DNA of 64,000 nt from Diplonema papillatum (GCA_030068145.1 JAPJBO010000202.1:226308-290307); one strand, 5' to 3'. Positions 53,127 through 64,000 are shown, numbered from the stretch's first letter. A program made the numbers and translations. Notes: generated by a model from the letters alone, not told the origin.

Positions 53127-53410
53127 GTGTGATCCCCGCCTCATGCGTGGTGCCCCACCTGCTGCATGCGCTTAATACCTGGACAGCACACAGGAAGTCT
53201 ACGATAGTTGTGCGTCCTTCCTCGCCCGTATTACCGCCTCATGCGTGGTTTCCACCTGCTGCGTGCATCGACTGCACGTGGGCAACGCATCGGAAGTCGA
53301 CGATAGCTGCGCGTTGTGTGATTCCAGCCTCATGTAGTGCCCCACCTGCTACATGCAGCGATGCCCGCAGGTGGACTACACATCGGAAGTCTACGGTAGC
53401 TGCAGTATAT
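53127..53410 (+). repeat. Imperfect tandem repeat, three units of about 91-98 bp
   Basis: CCTCATG starts units at 53139, 53237 and 53328. Shared words are CCACCTGCT, CATGCG or CATGCAG and GGAAGTCTACG or GGAAGTCGACG with TAGCTG or TAGTTG. It lies just after the EF-hand stop codon, probably in the 3' UTR. Confidence 0.75.
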
Positions 53411-55744
53411 AGCTGTATACAACCACTATGCAAGTGTGGGTCTATCCACCTACGTAGCCCTGCAGGTAGGTATGGTACAAATCAGCGCGGACGGGCTGCC
53501 CCGTGCCCGCATCACAGGTTACACAGCGAACCTCACCGGTGAACCTTTTGTGGAGGCGGGGGGGAGGAAAGCGTGCTAAGCGGGCCACCACCAAAACAGA
53601 GGACGGCAGCCGCACCTTCGCGACTTTGCCAAAGAGAAGTTCGTACCTTTTACAAGGTGCAGAACGTGCGAGCGAGGGGTGGAACGTGACGCAGGGACAC
53701 GGCAGTTTCCGTTGGCGCGGTCCAGCCGGGACGGCCAGCGAGCAATCAATAAATCACGGTAGCGTAACGCGTCCACCGTCCCTCCGGCGCAGGCAGCGAT
53801 AACCAGGAAAAAGGTCTGTGCGCCCAAGACGCGATGCGATCGCCGGAAACAGCAAAACCGAATACTCGGAGGTGCCGCCTGGGAGGAAGAGTTTGCTTAT
53901 TTCAAAAGCGCGTGGTGCTTGCGCCACGGAGGGCATGTTTTGTTTTTGAATGAGCACCTGCTTGGTGGTGGTAGGCAATGCTTGTTTTTTGAATACGCAC
54001 CTGCTTTGTAGAAAATGCTCAAGGAGGCTGCCAGTAGCGAAATGTCGGAGGAAGTACCTGTGCTGCCTAGTGTGTACTCATCAGCATGCCGATGACTCCC
54101 CACTATCGCAACAATATTTCAATCTCGAAGGAAGTACCTGTGCTGTAGCTCACACGAAACAGGTAAATCTGGGTTTAGTTCAACGCAAAAAAGACCCACT
54201 TTGTAGTTGTGTTGTTTTCTCCCCCACTAGCTTTCCGTCGAAATAAGCATTGGCAGTCACTCGAGTATTTGTACACCGCGGGGTTGTGGAAGGGTGTTCA
54301 GGAAACGGTCGCGAAACCTTAGACGGCCGCGATCATTTTGCTGTCTTCGGCGTGTGGAGATGAGTCCCCCCGGGGCAACGGCGTTCCGTTCAGCCGCAGC
54401 CTGCAAAGCCCATTGCCACACCATTCCGTCTCTGTGGTTGGCCGTCCCGAACGGGGTTCATGCTCAGCTTGCGCCAAGCCCTGCAAGCACCGCCACGCAT
54501 TGGTGCCCCCTGCTTCGATAATTTGGTAGCCCGGCTTGGTGTGCCGCACTGCCGAACACGTAGCCCTTGGGCTCCCGCGACAGCAGGCTTTCCCCCAACA
54601 CCATTGTGCTCGCAAAGGGGAGGCGTCGCTGCTCGCCTCCGTGTTCTCGGTCTCGTGCGTCGCTGACCTCGTCTCGGATCTGAGAAGAAGATCCTCCTTC
54701 AGGCACCTCACGGTGAGTGGAGAGCTCCTGGGTGTAGGAGCTACCTCGTCAACGGTGGGGCACCTCAAGCCACGCGTGCAGGCCGGCTCCTTTTTTGTGG
54801 ACAGCACGTGCCCTGGTGGATCTGGTACGAAAAGGGCTCAAGAAGCACCTTCTGCCCTGTTAAAAAGTGTTCAACAGCATTGGAAGTGACTATATTGTCA
54901 CGAACCCGGAGTTAGATCGGGAGTGGCGTCAATCTGTGTCCGGAGTGAAGAGTCGTGTTGAGTTCCTGACACGATCGTCCACCCGTACGCGTCTCTACCA
55001 AGAAGACGAGGCATCGACTCCTTCATGAAGAGTCCCAGTTGCTCCTGCCGTTGTCCTGATGCCACATGCCACTGCGGTGCATCTTAACCAGCCACATCAG
55101 GCGTCGTTGGTGAAAAGGCCTCCCGAGAAGCTGTGCGATAGCGACGAATACCACTCACGGTCTTTTTATACGTGGGAGGGCTGCTAAGACACTCACACCA
55201 GCCCCACCTGTGTATTTGTCAGCTCCCGGAGCCTCTTCGAGTATTTCCTAGAAGTAGGCGGCGATTCTCTTCAAAAAATTAGAAAGTAAAAGAAATGAAA
55301 AAAAAAAGAATAGCGGGTTCGTGTCTGTTGCGCCCTCCGACGCATTCTCTCTCTGCGAGCATTCTTACAGGGCTTTTACCTTTCGCGCAGGGGCCCTGCG
55401 AATTGACGGGCAGAAGCAGGTTGCGGGCGTGGGTTCGCTCTGCAGCAACGAGGCAGGGTCCGTGGTTAGTGCGAAATCCCACGCCGATCCCCAGCAAGCA
55501 CCGACGGCATACGGCGGTCCCCGAGCGAAGGCTCGGGAGACATCCTTTCCTGTCTCTGGCGCAAATTACCACTGATTAGTTCAGCATCCCGCCTTCCGTC
55601 CAACTGCGAGACCGCACATCGCGAGGAGCAAGAGTCTTTTGCGTTGCAATGCATTGTTGTTGGTGCTAATAATTAGTAGTTGGTAATACATGAAACTCAC
55701 CGGGGGTGAGTTTCGCGTAGTGCGCACAAACAAAGGAGCGACAA
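53411..55744. other. Repeat-bearing region without a supported gene
   Basis: A + strand R1 copy occupies about 53995-54270. The minus-strand frame 54807-54319 (162 residues, Cys/Arg-rich) is open but has no recognised domain. A short segment near 55230-55250 resembles R1's CTCGAGTATTT end. Nothing else is identifiable. Confidence 0.4.
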
Positions 55745-55885
55745 GACGGAGGAGGACGCGGGGAATTGCAGCAGGACTAGGACGTCGCGGCGCAAGCGGC
55801 AACCTGGGCGGGCAAGGACAAGTGGACCAGGATGTCGTGAAAAGGCAGGCCCCAGGACGTGTTCACCCCTAGAACCAGACACCCT
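55745..55885 (+). pseudogene. Upstream fragment copied from the coiled-coil gene's 5' part
   Basis: GAGGACGCGGGGAATTGCAG through CAAGCGGCAACCTGGGCGGG and GACAAGTGGACCAGGATGTC to CCTAGAACCAGACACCCTG match 56430-56570 in order, with indels that break the frame. It is a decayed copy placed about 690 bases before the original. Confidence 0.7.
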
Positions 55886-56029
55886 GACCGCAACCCGCAA
55901 ACCCCGGCACGCGCAAACAAAACGAAGCGCCTGTCGTTTTTATAGTCTTTTATAGGGGGGACCCCCACGCCTTCCTTATTTCGTGTCAACCGGAGACCTA
56001 GCTGAAAGGTACCGACTTTTTTAGTACTA

Positions 56030-56225
56030 ACAATCTTGCGGGTTGCCCTTCAATGTATTGTGCAGGCTAAAAAGGCGTAGGGCAGCGTGTTTTGGTGGTT
56101 GATCAGAATTCCTTGCCTGAAAAGGACACGGGGTAAATACAAGCGGGTAAACGATCCAACGGCACGCACAAACAAAGCAAAACGCAAACCCGACAACCAA
56201 TCGAAGCGCCTGTCTTTTGTTCTGC
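56030..56225 (+). repeat. R5 repeat copy
   Basis: AACAATCTTGCGGGTTGCCC, then CAATGTATTGTGCAGGCT and GTGTTTTGGTGGTTGATCAG match 27526-27640 closely. Weaker copies are at 7615-7680, 11825-11920, 27770-27845 and 39687-39800. The end, GAAGCGCCTGTC plus T-rich, also appears alone at 55930-55945. It directly precedes the coiled-coil gene. Confidence 0.85.
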
Positions 56226-56279
56226 AAGCGAACTTTAAAAAGGACGGTATAAGACCAAAGGGGCGGGGGAGGAAGGGCT

Positions 56280-57974
56280 ATGTCGGCGTTTATGAAGGCG
56301 CTCGCGAAGCGGAAGGCGAACAGCGACGAGAAGACCGAAAGCGAAGCCGCGAGCAAGCCGTCGAGTAAGCGGGGCAGCCTCGCGACCGCAGGCGAGCCGG
56401 TGGACGTGGTGACCATCGTCGAGACGGAAGAGGACGCGCGGAAGGCGGTTTTGCAGCAGGACTCCGACGTCGTCGCGCAAGCGGCCACCCGGGCCGGCAA
56501 AGACAAGTGGTCCCGGATGTCGTGGAAGGGCAGGCTCCAGGCCGTGATCTCCCCGGAACCAGACGCCGCCGACAGCGGCAAGCCGCCGGCGGCCCCCAGC
56601 AAGAAGTCCGACAGCGTGGCATCCGTCAAGAGCGGCAGCAAACCGGCATCCCGCGAAGGTTCGCGGGCGAGCCTCTCGAAGCCCAACCCCACGTTGGAAG
56701 CCGAAGCCGCCGGCATAACCCTCACCTTCGACGCGCCCGAATCCCGCGTGTCCAGCCGCGCCGCGACGCCGGCCGCCGAGTCCATAAAACCGTCGAACCC
56801 CGCCACCCGCACCAGCTCCTTCCAACTCGACTCCGCGCAGCCCCAGTCGAAGCCGCCGGACACCCCCCCGGACCAAGGCCTCGGCTCCCGGCACAGCACC
56901 GGGCACTCGACCCGGGCCCCTGGCTCATCGGCCAAGCCAAGCCTGGCGGCCCCTGGGCTCCCGCCGCCGACGCCGACGCAGGCCGACATCAACCCGCGGG
57001 CGTCGATGCCGCGGTCGTGCCCGAACTGCGCGAGGCTGCAGGGGGAGAACGATGCGTTGCGGAAGAAGGTGGCGGAGCTGGAGGCGGCGGCGCACGCGAA
57101 GAAGAAGCACCACCCAAAGCACCGGAAGGACCCCCACGGCCACCCCGCCGACGACGACCTGCACCACGAGATCGACGAGCTCAAGCGCGAGCTGGCTGCG
57201 GAGCGGGCGAAGCCCGGCTCAGGCCCCGAGGACGCAGAGGATACCGCGCTCCTGCTCCAGCAGCTGTGGACGCTCGAACAGGCGCTCGGCCTGCGGAACT
57301 CGACGATCGCGAAGCTGCACCGTATCATGGACCAGAGCGTCGCGCAGATCAAGCAGCTGGATCGGCAGCTCTCCGAGGCCCTCGGTCGCGTCGTGCACCA
57401 GGCGCGTGCGGACGCGGAGGAGGAGGAGCGGCAGGTCTTTGGCGGGGTCACCGCCGAGGACGCGGTGGCGGCCGCCAAAAAAAAGCGGAAGGCGAAGCGA
57501 CGCGGGACGAAGACCGCGGGAGCCGGCGTGCAGGAGCTCGAGTGGGAGGTCGATGTTTTGAAGCGGGAAATCGCGTCGCTGGGGAAAGGAGGCGGCGCGG
57601 GGCTGTCGGGCGACGAGAAGGACGCTGTCATCGCGCGGCTGAGGGGGCAGTTGAAGAAGGCGCACGAGGCGATCCTGAGCGGCGTCGAGCAGGGGCAGGA
57701 AATCCGGAAGGAGGCGGACCTCAAGCTGCGGCAGACCCGGGCCGTCCTCAGCACCATCGTCCAGCATAAGCGGGGGACCAGCCAGGCGGCGTCGCCGCGG
57801 TCGCCCCACCGCGAGCAGCCGCCGCCCCACCACCTCATCCCGCCCCCCAGCAGCGACGTCGTCGTCTCCATCGCCAACCGGCCGGCCCTCCGCGCCCAGC
57901 AGTCTCGCACCGTCAGCCCCTCCCGCGGCGCCCACGCCGCCGTCGCTCCCATCCCGATGTTCGTGGTGCCCTAG
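56280..57974 (+). CDS. Coiled-coil protein of unknown function
   Basis: A single exon, 564 residues, with ATG at 56280. Residues 1-240 are low-complexity, Ala/Ser/Pro/Lys-rich, with a short helical patch (ATRAGKDKWSRMSWKGRLQ, about 77-95). CPNCARLQGENDALRKKVAELEAA (about 244-267) begins a coiled coil that continues through DDLHHEIDELKRELAAERAK, LLLQQLWTLEQALGLRNSTI and KQLDRQLSEALG. A second helical run ends with GQLKKAHEAILSGVEQGQEI. The C-terminal 60 residues are Pro/Ser/His-rich. I recognise no family; a structural or scaffold role is a guess. Its codon-position GC bias is strong, which together with the intact length supports it as real. Partial copies lie on both sides. Confidence 0.7.
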   Translation: MSAFMKALAKRKANSDEKTESEAASKPSSKRGSLATAGEPVDVVTIVETEEDARKAVLQQDSDVVAQAATRAGKDKWSRMSWKGRLQAVISPEPDAADSGKPPAAPSKKSDSVASVKSGSKPASREGSRASLSKPNPTLEAEAAGITLTFDAPESRVSSRAATPAAESIKPSNPATRTSSFQLDSAQPQSKPPDTPPDQGLGSRHSTGHSTRAPGSSAKPSLAAPGLPPPTPTQADINPRASMPRSCPNCARLQGENDALRKKVAELEAAAHAKKKHHPKHRKDPHGHPADDDLHHEIDELKRELAAERAKPGSGPEDAEDTALLLQQLWTLEQALGLRNSTIAKLHRIMDQSVAQIKQLDRQLSEALGRVVHQARADAEEEERQVFGGVTAEDAVAAAKKKRKAKRRGTKTAGAGVQELEWEVDVLKREIASLGKGGGAGLSGDEKDAVIARLRGQLKKAHEAILSGVEQGQEIRKEADLKLRQTRAVLSTIVQHKRGTSQAASPRSPHREQPPPHHLIPPPSSDVVVSIANRPALRAQQSRTVSPSRGAHAAVAPIPMFVVP

Positions 57975-58149
57975 CGGCGGCAACTCTTGACAAAACAGAT
58001 TTTTCTCGAACAACCCAAATTTTGGACCCCGAATAATTTGGTGCCCTTATTATAGACTGAAATCCCGTTTGGGATAATGGGGCACAAAAAATTGGCTGAA
58101 GCGGGATAAACGAGCATTCCACCTTTCCGTTAATTTGGTGAATAAATTC

Positions 58150-58605
58150 TGTGCTGAACAGTAGGATGGTATCGAGCAAACGAGGAACCATGCCAGGCGG
58201 CCTCGCCGCGGCCGCCCCACCGGGAGCAGCCGCCGCCGCGCCACCTCATCCCTCCCCCCAGCAGGCAAGATGCTCCTAGTGTCTGTCGCAGCAAATAGGC
58301 CGGTGATGCTTCGGGTTTCGGAGAAGTGAGCCACTGGGGAGGAACGCGTCTCGGGCCTGGCACGAAAAGTGAAGTCCGGCCTCAAAAGACTTTGCCTGCG
58401 TACTCGCTCCTGTGGCTTATCATTCGCACATGCGAGCAGCGACGTCGCCGTCTCCATTGGGCCCTGTGCGCCCAGCAGTCTCGTACTGTCAGCCCCTCCC
58501 GCGGCGCCCACGGCGCCCCGCCCACCAGTCGCGCCCGTCCCGATGTTCATTGTGCCCTAGCGGCGGCAGCTCTTGTCAAACCAGATTTTCTCGAACAGAA
58601 GTATG
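58150..58605 (+). pseudogene. First downstream copy of the coiled-coil gene's 3' end (split)
   Basis: 58172-58290 matches 57764-57860, and 58436-58605 matches 57858-58015, including the stop codon and about 40 bases beyond (GCGGCGGCAGCTCTTG, TTTTCTCGAACA). The two parts are separated by about 145 unrelated bases. The frame is broken. Confidence 0.8.
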
Positions 58606-58682
58606 GTGGCGCTACAATGGTGTTGTTACAACAGGCCCAAGTCCGACAGAAGCACTACTTTTCCGATTTTGGTAAAAAAGAA

Positions 58683-58795
58683 ATGTCCTCAGCAGGATCC
58701 AGCACAAGCGAGGAACCATGCGCTGCACTACCTCATTCCCCTTCCCAGCAGCGACGTCGTCGTCTCCATCGCCAACCGGCACGCTGCTGGAATCA
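58683..58795 (+). pseudogene. Second downstream copy of the coiled-coil gene's 3' end
   Basis: GTCCTCAGCA, then CCAGCACAAGCGAGG and CAGCGACGTCGTCGTCTCCA match 57744-57885 with a deletion. It ends before the stop codon. Confidence 0.7.
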
Positions 58796-61214
58796 ACCTG
58801 CCTCACGACGGTCGAAGCCCAGTTCACCGTGTAAGTTGTTGTACAATCCAAGCACGTTCTTGCACCCCAGCTTCCTTCGAACTACGTCAGAGTGTTTCTG
58901 TCACCTCGGCTTCCGACGGAGGCCGAGACCAAATGGATGGTGCAAAGACCTCTGACTTGTGCCTGTCGTCGCATTCGATCGCAACGAAGAACCCAGTCTA
59001 AGTCCCCCTCCCTGCTCATCCAAAAGAACACACGAGTCGCAGTCCTAGGGCGGGGGTGCCCGTTTTTTAACTGATTCCTCAGACACAGTTGTAGGGATCT
59101 CCCCGTGACAGATTTTCCTGTGCTCTGGCAGCATGGTTGGTCCTGGCTGTGACAAGCTACGAAGCGCCTGACAAACCAGACCCACGCTGCTGTGTCCTGT
59201 CTGCTTACACTGAGGTTCCACGCTGATGACGTCCGCCTTATGTGTCCGTGGCTTAAAGGGTCGAAGCACGGTGCAGATGGGACCAGTGCGGTGTTGAGCG
59301 CGTATCCATTCCAAGCAAGTTCTTGCAGTCTCTCCCTCCTCCTCCGCATTTGTATTGTACCTTGACTTAGCTAGAACCTCGCGCCATTGTAAACAGTCGA
59401 CAGTTGTTGTCGCTGGTTGACGGGGAAGTCGAACTAAAAAAGAACGAAAGACACCAATCTGCACGTCCCACGGGATCGTCGGAAGCACAAAAAAGAAATG
59501 ACCAACCCAACCAACTTCCGCCGGTAGAGAAACCCTGCCTCTTGGAAATGATTCAACCGCCTAAGGGTGGAGTAGTTTGACACTTTGATGTCATAGGGGG
59601 AGAAAGAAATTGTCGGAAACAAAAGATATAAGGTCAACAGACGACACCTTTTCTGCACCGTTCGGACTCGTCAGAACCACACCAGCTGCAAGATAGAAAC
59701 GGGAAGGATACATACGACCCTTTTCGCCGACAGAATCGCACCAGTGCTGTTTCTCCGTTCAGCGGCGTTCGTGCGCACTGCGCTTCTCGTGCGGAAATCA
59801 CCTTTCTGCTAACTTTGTTTCCAAACCCCATTTCAAGGCACCCCGTGTCAAATACATCATAGAACACTTGGGTCTGGGGGACCACAGTTCCCCAAAAAGG
59901 TCTTGGCAGTAGCCTGTACCCCGCCACGAGGCATCTGACCAGCCGTCCTGGAGCGCGTTCAACCCTCTTTCAGTTTTGCGAACGGACATCACGCTCCTCA
60001 CTTTCTCTTCGTTGTTTGTGTGTTTTTCTTTCTCCCGTCAGCGGAACTGTGCTCTTGTCTCCACTGGCTGCTTCTCTCCCAGCTAAAGCAAATGTGCTTC
60101 AGGTACACACGTTTCTATCCGTTTTCCTTTCCAAAACACGATTGGGAAGTGTACTGTACGCTTGTTTCTTTTTCAAAAGCAAATTTTGAATCGCTTGTGT
60201 GCTCTCTTCCCCTCTTCATTTACCTCTGCAAGCGTATCCTTGGCATACATGTCTGCGGTCCCGATTGGTGCGAGCAACCTCTGCTGCAAAGAGTGAAGAT
60301 AGTGTTGGTCATCTTGGAATGGCTGCTTTGACCTTGTTCGCGAAACAACTCTATCGGTGCCCGTCTCAGGCCACACCTCGGGGCCACTCCCGAATCTAGC
60401 CTTGCCGGGAGGCTCTCTGTCATACGATCCGCGGGACAGTGCACATTGTAGTGGGGTCGAAGTAGTGTGCAGGTAGGCCGGTGCTGCTAGGGCACGATGA
60501 ACTCCTGCACCTGCTCTCCGCAGGATCCATCCCGAATCTAGCCTATCCGATGCAAGTTGGCTTTAGGCTGGCGGGAGAAGGCCCAGGCATGGCAACCCCG
60601 GCGCCCGTCCCTCGCAAACGAGCGGTCCCGGATGCATGATCGCTGCGTCTCTGCTTTCCGCGTTGACTCTACCTTTCCGCAACCATCCAGGGGCGAGCCG
60701 GCAATCTGAGAAGTCGCGGGGGGGCGCGCGTGTGGGGCTGTCGGGCGCAGCAAAGTAAAAGAGAAAAAAAACGGTAACCCAAACAACTTCCGCCGGTAGA
60801 GAAACCTCGCCTAAAGAAATCAACTGCCTTCGGGTAGGCTAGTCTGACACTAGTTGTCGTCGAGAAAAAAAAAAAAAAAAGGATGAGTACGGTACAACCG
60901 ACCCTTCAACAAGTTTTATCCGACTTTGCCAAATGTGAACGAGTTGTCATGAGAAGTGTATGTCTACGGATAATTAAGCAAGAGCCTGGAGACAAAGCGT
61001 CAGAATGGGCCACCTGGCTGAATTTCTATTTGCAAAAGGGAGTAAACTGATTGGTGAGAAGGGATTGTCCTAGAGGAAGAAAATTTTAGTTTGAAAGGAG
61101 GAAATAAAAGGTCCACAAGGAAAACAAAGCAAGCAAATAAACAAAGTCGTCAGACATCAGAACGACGTATATCGTCGACCGCACAAACGAAAGAAAAAAA
61201 CAAAAAGGATAAAA
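58796..61214. other. Non-coding or unassigned region
   Basis: The minus-strand frame 59488-59045 (147 residues; TCLEWIRAQHRTGPICTVLR, KADVISVEPQCKQTG) resembles, at DNA level, the block 26490-26640, so it is probably part of a mobile repeat. The words AACTTCCGCCGGTAGAGAAAC and GTTTGACACT or GTCTGACACT occur at 59508-59580 and 60785-60853. An A-rich tract (60865-60880) and A-rich leader (61080-61214) precede the glycosyltransferase. Confidence 0.4.
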
Positions 61215-62033
61215 ATGCCGGTCACGAAGTTTTCCCTCGTGTGGATCCTCATGGGGCTCGCGGTGTTCGTCTACGTGCTGCAGATCGGGACCATCACGAA
61301 GCGGACGATCCTCCGGAAGCCGGCGTGGGCGGACATCGGCGCGCTGGCGCAGCCCAGCGGCGGGAAGGCGGAGCCGTGCGTGACGGGTCCGAACGTCGAG
61401 CCGCTGCCGGTCGTCGCGTCGGCCAACCACACCGGCCCTCCGACCATCTTCGTGTCGGTGGCGGCCTTCCGCGACGTGGAGACCAACGCGACTTTGCACA
61501 GCCTCTTCTCGCGCGCTCTGTACCCGCAGCGTGTGTTCGTCGGGCTCGTCTGCCAGGTCGACTGGAACAACCCGGCCGAGCTGTGCGTGCCGCCCAAGGT
61601 GTGGGAGCAGGAGTGCGGGACGCAGGAGTGGTGCCCGATGGACCAAATCCGGATGCGGACGTTCGACGCGGGGCGTGCGAGGGGCCCGACCTTCGCGCGC
61701 CACCTCGCCTCGCTGCTCTACCGGGGAGAGGACTACTTCATGATGATCGACTCTCACAACCGGTTCGTCAAGCACTGGGATCAAGTCGTGATCGACGAGC
61801 ACGCCAAGACGGGGAGGATGAATTCGGTCCTCACGACCTACCCCATGGCCATCAACCCGAAGGACGAAGAAGTCGAGGAACGGTCCATCGCCTTCTTGTG
61901 CGCTCTCGGCAAAAACGCTGGCTGGACTTCCGGGTTCCCCGGACCATACTGGGCGAACTCATACCGCGCCGCCAGGTATCCGAAGCCGCAGCCGTACTTG
62001 GGCGCGGGCCTCGTTTTCGGACCGGGAAGAATG
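61215..62033 (+). CDS. GT60-type N-acetylglucosaminyltransferase-like protein, first exon
   Basis: 273 residues, opening with a type II signal anchor (FSLVWILMGLAVFVYVLQIG, residues 6-25), so a Golgi or secretory-lumen catalytic domain is expected. The GT60 family (Pfam Glycosyltransf_GlcNac) includes the Skp1 hydroxyproline GlcNAc-transferase, which is cytosolic in Dictyostelium. Signatures are PTIFVSVAAFRDVETNATLHSLFSRA, RVFVGLVCQ, ARGPTFARHLASLLYRGEDYFMMIDSHNRFVKHWD (the D-S-H metal-binding motif, quoted here in parts: RGEDYFMMIDSH and FVKHWD) and LTTYPMAI. The frame leaves the family after GLVFGPGRM at an ATG|GTATGC donor (62034). The remaining half of the domain is not seen before 64000, so its exons lie beyond the window or are lost. 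The USP relic then sits in the intron or past the broken gene. Confidence 0.75.
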
Positions 62034-62446
62034 GTATGCGCACTCGTACGGAGCGAGGGGAGGGGGAGGGGGTTTGCAGCGCACACAACGTAAGTGCCGA
62101 TAAGATCCTTTCACCGTGGGATTGGTTTGGATTTCAGAACGTCACGAACGTCACGTCCCACCATCCCCCGATATCGACCACACATTTGTCGGCCGTCGCC
62201 CCAGCTCTCTTGCCCGATGCACTCAGCTCCTTTCTGCTAGCGATGCAAGACGCACATAGTCGCATGGTCACATGGTCACATGGCCCAGAGTGAACCGCCA
62301 ACCTCAACGTACTCTGTGGTCCATTTGATAGCAGTAGACAGTGGCCAAGCAGTACCCGGCTGTCGAGAACAGAAGATATTCCGCAGCTTCTTTCTCGGGT
62401 TGCCTTGCGTCCACAACCCCCCCCCCCACCCCCCCCCCAAACCTGA
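62034..62446. other. Presumed intron or spacer after the glycosyltransferase exon
   Basis: It contains TGGTCACA tandem duplicates near 62263-62282 and a poly(C) tract interrupted by one A (62417-62438), immediately before the USP frame. No gene seen. Confidence 0.5.
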
Positions 62447-63647
62447 ATGCCAGAACCGGCCGCGATGGACCAGGCGATTGAGCGCCTTCTGGCTGAGAAG
62501 CCCTTTGTGAAGTACGGAGGCCACCCCCAACCCGTTCCAGAAGCCGACTCCCCCCCACCGCCATCCCCCGAGACGTCGGCCCGACAGGCAGACTCGACCA
62601 CCCCCCCTGAGTCCACACGGAAGGGCCACAAACGAAAGGCTGAAGGGGACGAGCAACGTGACTCGAAGCGACGCCGGGCGAATGCCTGTAAACCAGCTCA
62701 TGCAGTTCCCCCGACATCCACACGCTGCCAATCGGTCATCTGTGCAAGTCCGCCTTTCGTGAAGCATGATCCGGCACTGTTTGGTCCTGCCGGCCTCCCA
62801 AATCTGGGGAATACGTGCTTCCTTGGTGCTGTGCTGCAACTCTCATACGGGTTGAACCGATCAGGGAGATGTACTGGAGCCTTGCTCAGGACCGCCTCAA
62901 CTGCTGTGGGTTCCTCCGGGACTTCCTGGCTTACTTTGCCGTATTAGCAAGCTCGCGCGACAGCGGGGACCAGCGCAGCCAGGACTGTCGAAGAATGGGT
63001 GTGCAGGCCGTCTTAAACATGTTCCCAAACTTCTGCGATGCGCTGCAGCACGATGCACACGCATTGGTAGCGATCCTGAACGCGACTGAGACGACGCTGG
63101 GACCGGACGAAACCGAGGCCCCCTGCCCGGGCTACCAGCTCTTCTTAGCATGCGTGGAGAACCGTTGGACCAACACGACACGATGTGAGGCATGTGGACG
63201 AACTAGTTCCAGCCCTCAGGCGGTACAATGTCTGCAGATCCCCTGCGGAAAAAGGCTGGAAGATTCTCTCTGCGTACGGGGTTTGTAAATCCGAAGAGAG
63301 GGTGCGACTGCGAAGCTGTAGGGACTGTGGCAGAGGATACGAACCTCCGGCTAACGGCTGATTGTGTACTGATGCAATTTGGCATCTACACGAGAAATGG
63401 CGCTAGACGCCGGAATGACGTTGGGTTACCTCTCCTCTTAGAGCTACCGGGCCACCTACTGCGCCTCGCTGCAGTCGTGGTGCACTTGGGGGAGAGTACG
63501 GCTAGTGGGCACTTCGTCACGTACGTTGCGCAAGACTCAGGTTGGATCCTCTTCGACGATCTACGGGTCAGCCTCGTCGAGGACATTCCTTGGGACAATG
63601 TTTACCTCGCGGCCTTTGTTCCGGGTCCCCCAGATGCCCAAGCGTGA
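62447..63647 (+). pseudogene. Ubiquitin-specific protease (USP) with at least three frame changes
   Basis: The domain order is that of a USP/UCH deubiquitinase. A basic, Pro-rich N-terminus (KGHKRKAEGDEQRDSKRRR) is followed by the Cys box AGLPNLGNTCFLGAVLQ, in frame 2 up to about 62845. Frame 1 continues with IREMYWSLAQDRLN, NFCDALQHDAHALVAILNA (the QQDAHEF-like box) and the first zinc-ribbon pair CEACGR. Frame 2 near 63265-63350 gives the second pair CRDCGR. Frame 3 carries LRLAAVVVHLGESTASGHFVTYVAQDSGWILFDD, whose His box matches the family (quoted in part: HLGESTASGHFVTYV). Catalytic Cys and His are both present, yet the reading frame breaks repeatedly, so it is a decayed copy. It lacks introns, which would fit a retrocopy, but no poly(A) is visible. 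Confidence 0.75.
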
Positions 63648-64000
63648 CTGTCCGTGCGCCGTCACACCCCATGATACTTCCTGCTCAAGATCAGCTACGC
63701 GGCTCGTCTACGCCCCAAAATGCTCTGGCCGGTGTTGTGGTGAACCGACAGTCCGAAGAATCACCCTAAACCTGCTCTAACCCTTCTGGTAGTCCATTGG
63801 CCTGCCCGCCTTGCCGGACTCACTTATGCCCGACCCCGCATGGTCAGCTGTTGGAGCAGCGTGGGCGGGTCCCCTGCGCTGCGGTGATCAACGACTGCGC
63901 CATCGAGTGTACCAAAAGATGGGCAGAATTTCAGGGTTGAAGGACTCCGTGGCACACGAGAGACGTTGCGCCTCGGCGAGTGAAAAGACTCTGAACCGTC
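63648..64000. other. Unassigned right edge
   Basis: I see nothing recognisable. The glycosyltransferase's missing exons are not here in any obvious frame. Confidence 0.4.

Noticed and set aside
56027..57952. 641-codon open frame on the minus strand
   Set aside because: It is antisense to the coiled-coil gene, Ser/Ala/Arg-rich, and runs into repeat R5. The sense frame has heptad structure and a proper start.

Overview
The window is nuclear DNA of a unicellular eukaryote. Genes are GC-rich with long exons. GT-AG introns can be placed to the base where domain continuity demands them (13314-14285, 19809-20743, 24006-25375). One start codon has a near-perfect eukaryotic context (16538). All three standard stop codons end genes. 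Between genes the DNA is repeat-rich, with retroelements, a foldback-type element, minisatellites and several dispersed repeat families. The gene set fits a protist: Integrator subunit 9, a neuronal-calcium-sensor-like protein, a GT60-type glycosyltransferase, a plasma-membrane-type Ca2+ ATPase and a giant lectin/vWA membrane protein. An alveolate, stramenopile or other alga-like lineage is my guess; I cannot name the taxon.

Layout. 209-1333: an exon of a P2B Ca2+ ATPase. 2025-5361: a tyrosine-recombinase retrotransposon in the order SAP-domain Gag, recombinase, reverse transcriptase/RNase H. 5.4-12.7 kb: repeats, an 88-bp tandem repeat, a MITE-like element and a LINE endonuclease fragment. 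12708-14966: a two-exon choline-kinase-like protein lacking both catalytic aspartates, followed by a tandem copy of its own 3' end. 16538-25832: a three-exon gene for a ~2,330-residue type I membrane protein (signal peptide, CAP domain, ~15 Cys-rich repeats, vWA, cadherin-like, C-type lectin, TM, tail). 26-33 kb: repeats. 33370-34404: an ankyrin protein with a signal peptide or anchor. 36973-38682: IntS9. 41.9-43.3 kb: a compact, frameshifted recombinase element inserted into an older repeat. 43701-44338: 22 copies of a 29-bp minisatellite. 45.6-47.7 kb: an array of broken copies of an unrecognised gene. 49840-51990: a foldback-like element whose left arm is a 22-bp palindromic satellite. 52571-53086: EF-hand sensor. 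56280-57974: coiled-coil protein. 61215-62033: GT60 exon. 62447-63647: frameshifted ubiquitin-specific protease.

The host genes do not form a pathway. Calcium handling (ATPase, EF-hand sensor) and surface or secretory functions (lectin receptor, GT60, ankyrin protein) recur, but I see no operon-like logic. The most striking shared property is structural. Four unrelated genes (kinase-like, ankyrin, IntS9, coiled-coil) are each followed within a few hundred bases by a diverged, direct-orientation copy of their own 3' end.
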